A stretch of DNA of 64,000 bases from Streptosporangium subroseum (GTDB taxonomy: Bacteria; Actinomycetota; Actinomycetes; Streptosporangiales; Streptosporangiaceae). Positions 25,201 through 32,800 of the stretch are shown here, piece after piece. The position numbers were made by a program, and so were the translations under genes. Every line of letters starts with the position of its first letter. Within the stretch, counting starts at the first letter, position 1. The notes under the pieces were generated by a model. It was not told where the DNA came from, did no database searches, and was given only the letters and a program-made list of their open reading frames with translations. The stretch lies in contig NZ_FZOD01000039.1 of assembly GCF_900188345.1 (NCBI RefSeq), positions 25,282-89,281 on the forward strand. Direction: 5' to 3'.

Positions 25201-27977
25201 ACGAGGAGCGGCCGGATCAGCAGGCCGGATTCGTCCCGCCGGGGACGCCGCTCGAAGAGGCGATCGCGGCGGTGTGGGCGAAGGTGCTCGGTCTGGCCCA
25301 GGTCGGCGTGCTGGACGACTTCTTCGACCTGGGCGGACATTCGCTGCTCGCCGCCCAGGTCGTCGCCCGTATGCGGAAAATCATCCCCGCGGGCGGGCGC
25401 CAGGTGACCATCCTGGACCTGTTCAAGCAGAAGACCGTTCGCGAGCTCGCGGAGCTCATTGAGACGGGCGACAACGGGCCGCGCATGTTCCTGCACCGGC
25501 TCACCCCGGCACGCACCGCCACCTCGACCCTGGTCTGCGTGCCGTACGGCGGCGGCAGCGCGGCCATCTACCAGCCGCTGGCCGACACCATGCCCGCGGG
25601 CTGGGCGCTGCACGCGGTCGCCGTCCCCGGTCAGGAGATGGGGCTGATCGAGGAGACCCGGCCCGTGGCCGAGGTCGCGCAGGGCTGCGTGGAGGAGATC
25701 CTGCAGGGGATCAAGGGCCCGCTCGCGCTGTACGGGCACTGCGGGCTCGGCGTCATGCTGACCGTGGAGATCGCCCGTCGGCTTGAGGCGGCGGGCCGTC
25801 CGGTCGAGGCCATCTATCTCGGGGGCATCTTCCCCTTCGCCCGGCCCGCCTCGGTGCTGACCTGGCTCTCGAACCTGACCGACCGCCTCCGCAGCGACCA
25901 GATCTGGGCCAACGCCCTGCAGGCCGCCGGCCTCGACGTGGAGGACCTCGAACGCGACCAGCTCGCGTTGATGATCGACAATCGCCGCAAGGGCACGAAG
26001 GAGGCGGAACGCTACTTCACCCGCCTCTTCGAGGAGGGGATCGAACCGCTCAACGCGCCGATCATCTCCGTGGCGGGTGAGCGTGATCCGGCCACCGAGT
26101 TCTACCAGGAGCGCTACCGCGAGTGGCATCTCCTGACGGACTCCACCGCCGTGGTCGTGCTGGACGAGGCGGGTCACTTCTTCCTGAAGTATCGGGCCGG
26201 GGAACTCGCCACCATCGTCACCGGCACCCACCTGGCCATCGCCTCCGGCGACACCGCCGGGCTGGACCGTACCGACCGGTCCACCTGGTGGCTCGAAGGC
26301 GTCTCCACCCAGAACCGTTCCGCCCAGGGCGGCTCCGCCCACCCCGCGCTCACACAACCCGCCTCCGCTCTGGATACGGCGGCGCGGAACGGATCCGCCC
26401 CTCATGACGTGACGCGGAACGGGTCCGCCACCCAGGACGTGGTGCTGAACGGGTCCGTCCTTCAGGACGCGGCGCGGAACGGATCAGGTCACGGGCCGGA
26501 CGGAGCCGACGGGCACTCCGCGCCCGTCCTCGCCGATTCGGGCACGGACGGCGCCCCACCGGCGGGGCCCCGTACCGCCACGGATCCTCCGGCGCGGTCC
26601 GGTCCACAGCCGAGCATGAAACGGTTCGCCACCGTGGCGGCGGGGCAGCTCGTCTCGATCATCGGGTCGTCGCTGACCGAGTTCGCCGTCCCGCTGTGGA
26701 TCTACATCAACACCGGCTCGCTCGCCAGGTTCGCCCTGTTCTCGGTCCTCGCGCTGGTCCCCGGCATGCTGGTGTCCCCCATCGCGGGTGCCCTCGTCGA
26801 CCGCTACGACCGGCGCAGGGTCATGCTCGCCGGGGACATCGGCGCGTTCGGCACCCAGCTGGCCCTCGGGGTCCTGCTGTGGACCGGAAATCTCCAGACC
26901 TGGCACATCTACCCGCTTCTGGTCCTGCTGTCGGTCGCGCTGACCTTCCAGCGCCTCGCCTACAACTCCTCCCTCCCGCAGCTGGTCCCCAAGCGTTTCC
27001 TCGGTCACGCCAACGGGGTGGTGCAGATGGTCACCGGCACCGCCCAGCTGGTCGTCCCGCTGATCGCGGTCGGTCTGATGGCGGCGATCGGGCTGGAGGG
27101 CATCCTCGTCCTGGACGTCGGCTCCTACGCCTTCGCGATCATCGTGCTGCTCTTCGTCCGCTTCCCGAAGAGCATGGGGTGGAAGCGCAGGGAGACCCTG
27201 GTCGCCGAGATGGTCGAGGGCTGGAAGTTCTCCTGGGGCAACCGGGGCTTCCGCGGCATGCTGTTCTTCTTCGCGGTGCTGAACATCTTCCTGTCCCCGC
27301 TGTTCCTGCTCATCTCGCCGCTGGTCCTGGGCTTCGCCACGCTGGAGGACGTCGGCAGGATCGCGTTCGCCGGAGGTCTCGGGGTCTTCCTCGGCGGCCT
27401 CGCCATGACCGTCTGGGGCGGGCCCCGGCGCCGGCGGCTGCACGGTGTCATGATCTCCACCCTTCTCCTCAGCGTTTTCTGCCTGATCACGGGCCTCCAG
27501 CAGAACCTGCTCCTGATCGCGATCGGCGCCTTCGGGATGTCGTTCTGGCTGACCATGCTCAACGGCGTCTACGCCACGATCGTCCAGGTCAAGGTGCCCC
27601 AGCGCTTCCACGGCCGGGTCATCGCGCTCAACACCCTGGTCGCCTGGTCCACCCTGCCGATCGGCTTCGGCCTGGTCGCTCCGTACGGCAGCGCGCTGTT
27701 CGAGCCGCTGCTCGCGCCGGACGGCCCCCTCGCCGGCACCGTCGGCCTCGTGCTCGGAACGGGGGAGGGACGGGGCGTCGGCCTGATGTACGTCCTGTTC
27801 GCGGTCGCCATCGCCGTCACGGCGCTGGTCGCCATGCGGACCCGGACGCTGTCGCGGTTCGACGTGGACGTGCCGGACGCGCTCCCGGATGACCTGGTCG
27901 GTTTCCAGACCATCCAGAAGCGCCTCGGACAGGAACCCCGCGAACCGCTCGCCGAGGCGGTCGCCGCCCGGAGCTGA
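22227..27977 (+). CDS. Terminal NRPS module fused to an MFS transporter (C-A-T-TE-MFS)
   Basis: A single 1916-residue open frame. C about 30-470 (HHSVTDG, His163/164), A about 480-1010, T (LGGHSL, Ser1039), TE about 1105-1340, linker about 1341-1460, then a 453-residue MFS transporter beginning near Met1464. The A-domain code read by eye is DFTKIGHVGK, very close to aspartate codes. The TE resembles type II/NRPS thioesterases but has GHCGLG, giving Cys1172 where Ser is usual; the likely Asp is in GERDP and His in EAGHFF. The MFS part shows about 10-12 hydrophobic helices and a DRYDRRR loop. No stop or good ribosome binding site precedes Met1464. Releasing and exporting the product from one polypeptide is the simplest reading. 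ATG 22227 overlaps the E2 stop. Confidence 0.92.
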   Translation: MTETTLSDAKRALLAQRLRRRGESQAITVRDPGTTPPLSHAQERLWFMEQYRPGTTTYTVPVAVRLSGDLDADALRRALDEIVTRHEALRMRFLTTEDGTPELVIDEPRPAEFRVTEAPDLDAVIELFDADLATPFDLERGPLFRTVLVRLAPADHVLLIAAHHSVTDGWSSDVIIRELLALHDGRTPPPAPVGYGDYAIWQRGRDHRRELDYWRDRLAGLPALELPTDRPRPAEQRHEGAAVGVRLDADLTRRLTELGATAGATPYMTLMAAFQVLLARYSGQQDFAVGSPTAGRGLPELDGVVGMFVNTLVMRADLADDPSFDTFLARTREAALDALAHRELPFDQLVGELNVVRDVSRSPLAQVMFALQNFKAGEEDGRVSYVGLPARTTRHDLGLYLFESPDGLFGDITYSTALFDRETVELLASRFETLLRSIVAAPRTRVGELSLMSGDERDLVLGFGAGPAPQPAGHDLLHDLVTAQAALTPGATAVVCGDALAPDAVPAVRGASARSGAASTARGGSVSSGTASTAHGGSLTYAELDERSTRIAALLRNRYGVGPDTRVGVFLEQSTDLAAAVIGVMKAGGAYVPLDPKQPRDRLAYMLGDAGAVAVLTTSALRDLVPDAPVICLDSEALDETGFERPEVSPDHLAYVIYTSGTTGRPKGVGVQHRQVLNYLAGVRERFEVEPAAVYTLLQSLSFDFGVTIFYLSLMTGGELHLVDPQTPAEELAGQLSRTDYLKMTPSHLASLLTGVDAAELLPRKLLILGGEASTWSWARELAAHTTVVNHYGPTEATVGISTYAVTGEEERALNLPIGRPLPGAGVYVLDEHLRLVPPGMTGEIYLGGDRLARGYLGRPGLTADRFLPDPYGEPGARMYRTGDLGRWLPSGDLCFLGRRDLQVKVRGYRVELPEIESVLTDQPGIAYAVVELRKDRLIGYLVGDRISVSELRTRLGERLPEYMIPGRFVWLDELPLKSHGKVDRARLPEPDEERPDQQAGFVPPGTPLEEAIAAVWAKVLGLAQVGVLDDFFDLGGHSLLAAQVVARMRKIIPAGGRQVTILDLFKQKTVRELAELIETGDNGPRMFLHRLTPARTATSTLVCVPYGGGSAAIYQPLADTMPAGWALHAVAVPGQEMGLIEETRPVAEVAQGCVEEILQGIKGPLALYGHCGLGVMLTVEIARRLEAAGRPVEAIYLGGIFPFARPASVLTWLSNLTDRLRSDQIWANALQAAGLDVEDLERDQLALMIDNRRKGTKEAERYFTRLFEEGIEPLNAPIISVAGERDPATEFYQERYREWHLLTDSTAVVVLDEAGHFFLKYRAGELATIVTGTHLAIASGDTAGLDRTDRSTWWLEGVSTQNRSAQGGSAHPALTQPASALDTAARNGSAPHDVTRNGSATQDVVLNGSVLQDAARNGSGHGPDGADGHSAPVLADSGTDGAPPAGPRTATDPPARSGPQPSMKRFATVAAGQLVSIIGSSLTEFAVPLWIYINTGSLARFALFSVLALVPGMLVSPIAGALVDRYDRRRVMLAGDIGAFGTQLALGVLLWTGNLQTWHIYPLLVLLSVALTFQRLAYNSSLPQLVPKRFLGHANGVVQMVTGTAQLVVPLIAVGLMAAIGLEGILVLDVGSYAFAIIVLLFVRFPKSMGWKRRETLVAEMVEGWKFSWGNRGFRGMLFFFAVLNIFLSPLFLLISPLVLGFATLEDVGRIAFAGGLGVFLGGLAMTVWGGPRRRRLHGVMISTLLLSVFCLITGLQQNLLLIAIGAFGMSFWLTMLNGVYATIVQVKVPQRFHGRVIALNTLVAWSTLPIGFGLVAPYGSALFEPLLAPDGPLAGTVGLVLGTGEGRGVGLMYVLFAVAIAVTALVAMRTRTLSRFDVDVPDALPDDLVGFQTIQKRLGQEPREPLAEAVAARS
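23760..23837 (+). repeat. Two 39-bp in-frame repeats inserted before the A-domain core
   Basis: Two adjacent 39-bp units (23760-23798 and 23799-23837) encode S-A-R-S-G-A-A-S-T-A-R-G-G and S-V-S-S-G-T-A-S-T-A-H-G-G. They sit between the AVVCGD and LTYAEL segments that are normally almost contiguous, so the A domain contains a recent insertion. Confidence 0.8.
26373..26490 (+). repeat. Four 30-bp repeats in the TE-MFS linker
   Basis: Four tandem ~30-bp units (core GCGGAACGGATCC) encode a ten-residue pattern D-x-x-x-N-G-S-x-x-x in the linker joining thioesterase to transporter. Confidence 0.8.
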
Positions 27978-27985
27978 CCTCACCG

Positions 27986-28021
27986 CGGCCGCACCGGGCG
28001 AGGACCTCGGCGGTGCGGCCG
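27986..28021. terminator. Strong hairpin between the convergent NRPS-MFS and monooxygenase genes
   Basis: CGGCCGCACCG (27986-27996) pairs perfectly with CGGTGCGGCCG (28011-28021) over 11 bp with a 14-nt loop. It lies 9 bp after the NRPS-MFS stop and 12 bp before the monooxygenase stop. Bidirectional terminator, GC-rich type without a T-run. Confidence 0.6.
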
Positions 28022-28032
28022 GGAGGAGTTTC

Positions 28033-29532
28033 TCAGCGGGGCAGCAACCGCCGCAGGAACTCCTCCAGCGGTGCCACGTGCCGGTCGGGGTGGCGCCACT
28101 CGGCGAGGAGGTCCTCAAGGAGATGCAGCTCCTCGGTGAGCACGCCGCCTCTGAAGACGCGGATCACCGGGTGGATGAAGGCGCTCTCGGCTGCCCGTGA
28201 CGGCACCGGGTGGCGTTCGACCGGATACGTGTTCTCACCCCAGCGCAGGCCCACAGTGATCACGTCTCCGAAGCGCTCGACCGCGTAGTCCTCAGGCAGC
28301 TCCTCGTAGCGCTCGACGCCTCCGTCGGTGACCACCAGCGCGTCGATCAAATACTGGCACTGGGTCCACAGGGCCGAACTCCTGTTGAGCCGGTCGAGGA
28401 TCGCCCCGGTCAGCTCGTCGAGGGAGACGGTGGTGTGCGTGAGCCGTATGCCGTCGTAGCGTTCGGCGAGCAGGCGATCCATCGTCCGCAGGTTGTAGCG
28501 GAAGCCCTCGATGAACGCGGAGGACGCCCGATTCAGGTCGCGGGCCTGCATCAACGTGCCCGCGAAGTAGAGGTTGTCGAGGTTGGCCGACTCCCAGTCC
28601 GCCCGTATCTCGGGCAACTTCCCGCAGGGAGCCATCTTCAGGCCGTCGGCGAACATCTCGGTGTGCATCCGGAAGCCGGTGCAGCGCAGGACCGCGTCGT
28701 ATTCCAGCGTCGCGGTCTCGCCGTCGGCGTGGCTGTAGGTGATGTCGACGGTGTAGGTCTCACCGTCGAACGCGATCCGGTCGACCGTGCAGTCCAGCAC
28801 CGCGTGGAGCGCCTTGAACTGGTAGCTGTCGAACAGCGCGCCGAACATGCCGTGCACGTCCCCGGGGCGCCGGGTGTTCCAGGCCAGCTGGACCGGCCGG
28901 GGGCTGGCCAGGTGGATCATCGACGCGTGGCTGATGAGCTCGTGGGCCGTCTCGAACGCGGAGTTGCCCTTGCCGAGGATCAACACCCTCTTGCCGCGGA
29001 ACTGCTCGGGGTCGACGCTCATGTCCTCGTATCCCTCGGCGTACTCGATGCCGGGGATGTCAGGAATGTTTGGCGCGCCCCACCCGCCCGCCCAGATCAG
29101 GCACTCGGCCCGGAGTTCGGGGCCGGCGGCCGTCTCCAGCCGGAACCCGTCCTCCTCCTTGGCCACCCGGTCGACCCCGACGCCGAAGGCGATGCGCAGG
29201 TCGTGGGTGGTGTGGAAGTCGTGGAGATAGCGTCGCAGGTCGTCGGGGGAGGGGAAGTAGTCGTCGCTGTACTGCGGGAACAGCAGCGACGGGTCGTCGC
29301 TCAGCAGAGAGTTCCAGTCCCAGCGGAGCCGGATCTCCGGGTCGTCCGACAGGGTGTGCACCTTGTTGAGCGAGATCAGCCTGCGGTGCCGGGGGAACCG
29401 GCTGAAGAAGTCTCCGGCGGAATGCTTCCGCTCCACGATCAGATAGTCGGCACCCCGCTCCTGCAGGAAGTAGCCGATCTGCAACCCGGCCGGACCCGCG
29501 CCGACTATGACATAACGATGCTCCTGGATCAC
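28033..29532 (-). CDS. FAD/NAD(P)-dependent monooxygenase-like oxidoreductase
   Basis: A 499-residue class B flavoprotein-type enzyme. The FAD-binding GAGPAGLQIGY lies at about residues 11-21, and a second Rossmann motif GKGNSAFE near residue 200 should bind NADPH. Segments FPRHRRLISLNK and WAGGWGAPNIP resemble FMO/FOXRED2-like proteins. Enzymes of this group oxygenate amines, carbonyls or thioethers. GTG 29532 is preferred because AGGAGG lies 6-7 nt upstream; the longer opening at 29580 has no such site. It is convergent with the NRPS-MFS gene and next to the cluster, so it is a candidate tailoring enzyme (for example N-hydroxylation of the basic residue). Membership of the cluster is inferred from position only. 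Confidence 0.82.
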   Translation of the reverse strand: MIQEHRYVIVGAGPAGLQIGYFLQERGADYLIVERKHSAGDFFSRFPRHRRLISLNKVHTLSDDPEIRLRWDWNSLLSDDPSLLFPQYSDDYFPSPDDLRRYLHDFHTTHDLRIAFGVGVDRVAKEEDGFRLETAAGPELRAECLIWAGGWGAPNIPDIPGIEYAEGYEDMSVDPEQFRGKRVLILGKGNSAFETAHELISHASMIHLASPRPVQLAWNTRRPGDVHGMFGALFDSYQFKALHAVLDCTVDRIAFDGETYTVDITYSHADGETATLEYDAVLRCTGFRMHTEMFADGLKMAPCGKLPEIRADWESANLDNLYFAGTLMQARDLNRASSAFIEGFRYNLRTMDRLLAERYDGIRLTHTTVSLDELTGAILDRLNRSSALWTQCQYLIDALVVTDGGVERYEELPEDYAVERFGDVITVGLRWGENTYPVERHPVPSRAAESAFIHPVIRVFRGGVLTEELHLLEDLLAEWRHPDRHVAPLEEFLRRLLPR

Positions 29533-29831
29533 GGAGAACCTCCTGGGGAGATGCGCGCTTTTCTGGAGATACCCACCCACAGCTGTCGGTCATCCGCCTG
29601 CGCGCCGAACCTCCGTTCGCATCTGAGTGATCCACAAGCTGTGCCCCGAAGGTCCACGGTAGGAGACCCGGACGGGATTCGGGAAGACGGGGAGACATAT
29701 TCGGCCGCGCGAAACCGACGACGGGCGAAGGCCCAGATGTCCTTCGAACGTCTCCGGGACGGCGTCGTCAGCGCCGGTGACCACGCTGTCGATCAGGTCG
29801 ACGGCGGCCGACGAGTCTTTCCAGGGTCTTC
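29533..29831. other. Gene-free upstream region of the monooxygenase gene
   Basis: About 300 bp between the end of lhr and the start of the monooxygenase gene, both on the minus strand. I see no gene with a start and ribosome binding site and no clear hairpin. It should carry the monooxygenase promoter. Confidence 0.4.
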
Positions 29832-32800
29832 TCAGGCCCGCAGGCGCAGCCCTCGGGGAGTCGGGTGGAACCCGGCCGACTCCAGTGCGGCTCCCAGCGG
29901 GGAGTCGTTGATGGCCGTGCCATCCGCGCGCTCCACGGTGAGCTTGCCGAGGGCGCCGTCGCGCACGGCCAGCGCCAGGGCGTCCACGGCGGGTTGGAGG
30001 CGGTCGCCGTCGACGAAGGAGAGCAGGGTCTTGCCGCCGCGCTCGACGTAGAGCACCAGATGCCCGTCCACGAGCACGACGAGTGATCCGGCCTTCCGCC
30101 CCGGCTTGTGGGACACCTCGCCCGGATGGGCGGGCCACGGCAGGGCCGCGCCGTACGGGTTGGCAGGGTCGGTCGCCGCCAGCACCACCACCCGCCGCGT
30201 GTCCCGGGCCGGTTCGCGCCCGCCCCACGGGTCGGGCGTCGTGGTCGGCGGTGGCATGAGGGTGGCGCGCATGCGGTCGACGGCGCCGGGGAGGGCGAAC
30301 TGGGCGCCGCCCAGACCTTCGACGAAGTAGCCCCTGCGGCACCGGCCACTCTCCTCGAACGCGCGGAGCACCTGGTAAACGGCGGCGAACCCGCCGGGCA
30401 ACCGCTCGGCGGTGACCGCGCCCCTGGTCACCACACCGTGCCGTTCGAGCAGCACCTCGGCCTGGGCGTGCGCCCGCTGGGTCGTGTCGTCGGCCGGGCC
30501 GGGCAGCAGCCACCAGCGCCCGCCCACGGTCGGAGGCCCGCTCCGGGTGGGCAGCACCGCCCGCCGTCTCCGCGTGGGAGCCGGGCGGTGCGCGGGACGC
30601 CCCGTGCCGAGCGTGGTCCGCAGCGGGGCCAGCGTGTCGCCGGTGATCCGCCCCGACCACACCAGATCCCACACCGCCGCGGCCAGGGGCATGTCGCCGG
30701 TGACCGAACCGGTCAGGAGAGAGCCGGTACGGCTCGCCAGCTCGCGGAAGAACAGCGCGCCTCCGCCGCCGAGAACCTCCAGGATCGCCTCGTGCACCGG
30801 GGTCAGGGTGATCTCGGCCGGACCGGGCATCAGCAGGGGGGCGGTGTCCGCGAAATACAGCGCCACCCAGCCGTCTCCGCCCGGCAGCGATCCCTGCCCC
30901 GCCCAGATGACCTCGCCCGAGGACGTCAGCTCGTCCAGCAGGGACGGGTCGTAGCCGGGCACCCGCGAAGGCAGGATCAACGTCTCCAGCGCCGACGCGG
31001 GCACCGCCGCACCCTGCAACTGCTCGATCGCGCCCACCAGCGCGTCGATCGGCGGCCTGCCCCTCTGTGCGGAACCGGTGATGCCGTGCCAGGCGGGGGC
31101 GAAGGCCGCCAGAGTCTCGGCGGAGACCGGCTCCACCTCCTTGCGGAGCCGGGCCAGGGACCTGCGGCGCAGCATCCGCAGCACCCCGGCGTCGCACCAC
31201 TCCTCACCGCGCCCGCCGGGCCGGAATTCCCCGTTCACCACCCGCCCGGAGGCGGCCAGGCGACGCAACGTGTCGGTGACGACCGCGGGGCCGAGGCCGA
31301 ACCTGGCGGCGGCCGTACCGGCGAGGAAGGGAGTGCGCGTGCGGGCATGCCGGGCGACGAGGTCGCCGAGCGGATCCTCCACCGGCTCCAGGAACGCGTG
31401 CGGCACCCCCACGGGCAGCGGCACGCCGAGCGCGTCACGCAGCCGGGCGGCGTCCTCGATCGCCGCCCACTGCTCCTGCCCGGCCACCCGCACCCTGATG
31501 GCCCGCCGGGCGGTCTCCAGCTCGGCCAGCCACGCCGGATCGCCCTCGCGCAGGCTCACGTCGGCCGCGAGCAGCGGGCCGTGCGAGCGGAGCAGGTCGG
31601 CCAGGGCCTCGGCGTCACGGAGCGGACGGTCCAGCCGGGCCAGCTCACGCTCGGTGTCGGCGATCACGTCGGGATCGAGCAGCTCGCGCAGGTCCGCCTG
31701 GCCCAGCAGCTCGGCCAGCAGGCTCGTGTCGAGTGAGAGGGCCTGGGCGCGGCGCTCCGCCAGGGGAGCATCCCCCTCGTACATGAACGCGCCGATGTAG
31801 TTGAACAGCAGCGATGCCGCGAACGGCGACGCCTGGGCGGTCTCGACCTCGACCAGCCTGACCCGCCGCGCCGCGACGTCCTGCATGAGCCGCACCAGCC
31901 CCGGCACGTCGAAGACGTCCTGCAGGCACTCGCGCATCGTCTCCAGCACGACGGGGAACGAGCCGTAGCGGCTGGCCACGTTGAGCAGGTGCGAGGCCCG
32001 CTGCCGCTGCTGCCAGAGCGGGGTCCGCTTGCCGGGCGTGCGGCGCGGAAGCAGCAGCGACCGCCCCGCGCACTCCCTGAAGCGCGCCGCGAACAGCGCC
32101 GAGCCGCCGAGCTCCTCGGTGACGATCTGCTCGATCTCCTCCGCATCGAAGATCGCGACGTCCGAGGGGGGATCGGAGAGCGTGTCGGGGATGCGCAGGA
32201 CGATCCCGTCGTCGGAGTGGATGGCCTGCACGTCGACGCCGTAGCGCTCCCGCAGCCGCCGCCCGATCGCCAGCGCCCACGGCGCGTGCACCCTCGCGCC
32301 GTACGGCGAATGCACCACGACCCGCCAGTCGCCCAGCTCATCGTGGAACCGCTCGACCAGCAGCGTCCTGTCGTCCGGGACGTATCCGGTGGCCTGCCGC
32401 TGCTCCGCCAGATAGGACAGCAGGTTGGTCGCGGCGAACTCATCCAGCCCCGCCGCCCTGATCCGCCCCAGCGCCCCGTCCCGCGCCGAGTCCGCCCCGT
32501 CCCGCGCCTTGTTCGGTGCCGAGTCTCGTGTCCTGTCCTGCACGGGCTCTTCCCGCTTCGCCGATCGCCCGTCCGAGCCGGGCTTCGTTCCGGGGCCCGC
32601 GTCTGTCGTGGAGCCCTGCTCGGCTCCGGCGTCCGCGCCCGCCGAGGACATCTCGCGAAGGAACGCGCCGATCGCCCTCCCCAGCTCCGCCGGGCGGCCC
32701 GCGGTGTCGCCGTGCCAGAAGGGCAGCTTGCCCGGCTGCCCGGGGGCCGGGGTGACCAGCACCCGGTCGGCCGTGATCTCCTCGATCCGCCAGGAGGTCG

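Noticed and set aside
26616..27977. Separate MFS transporter gene starting at Met1464
   Set aside because: No Shine-Dalgarno before this ATG and the upstream frame has no stop; kept as a fusion.
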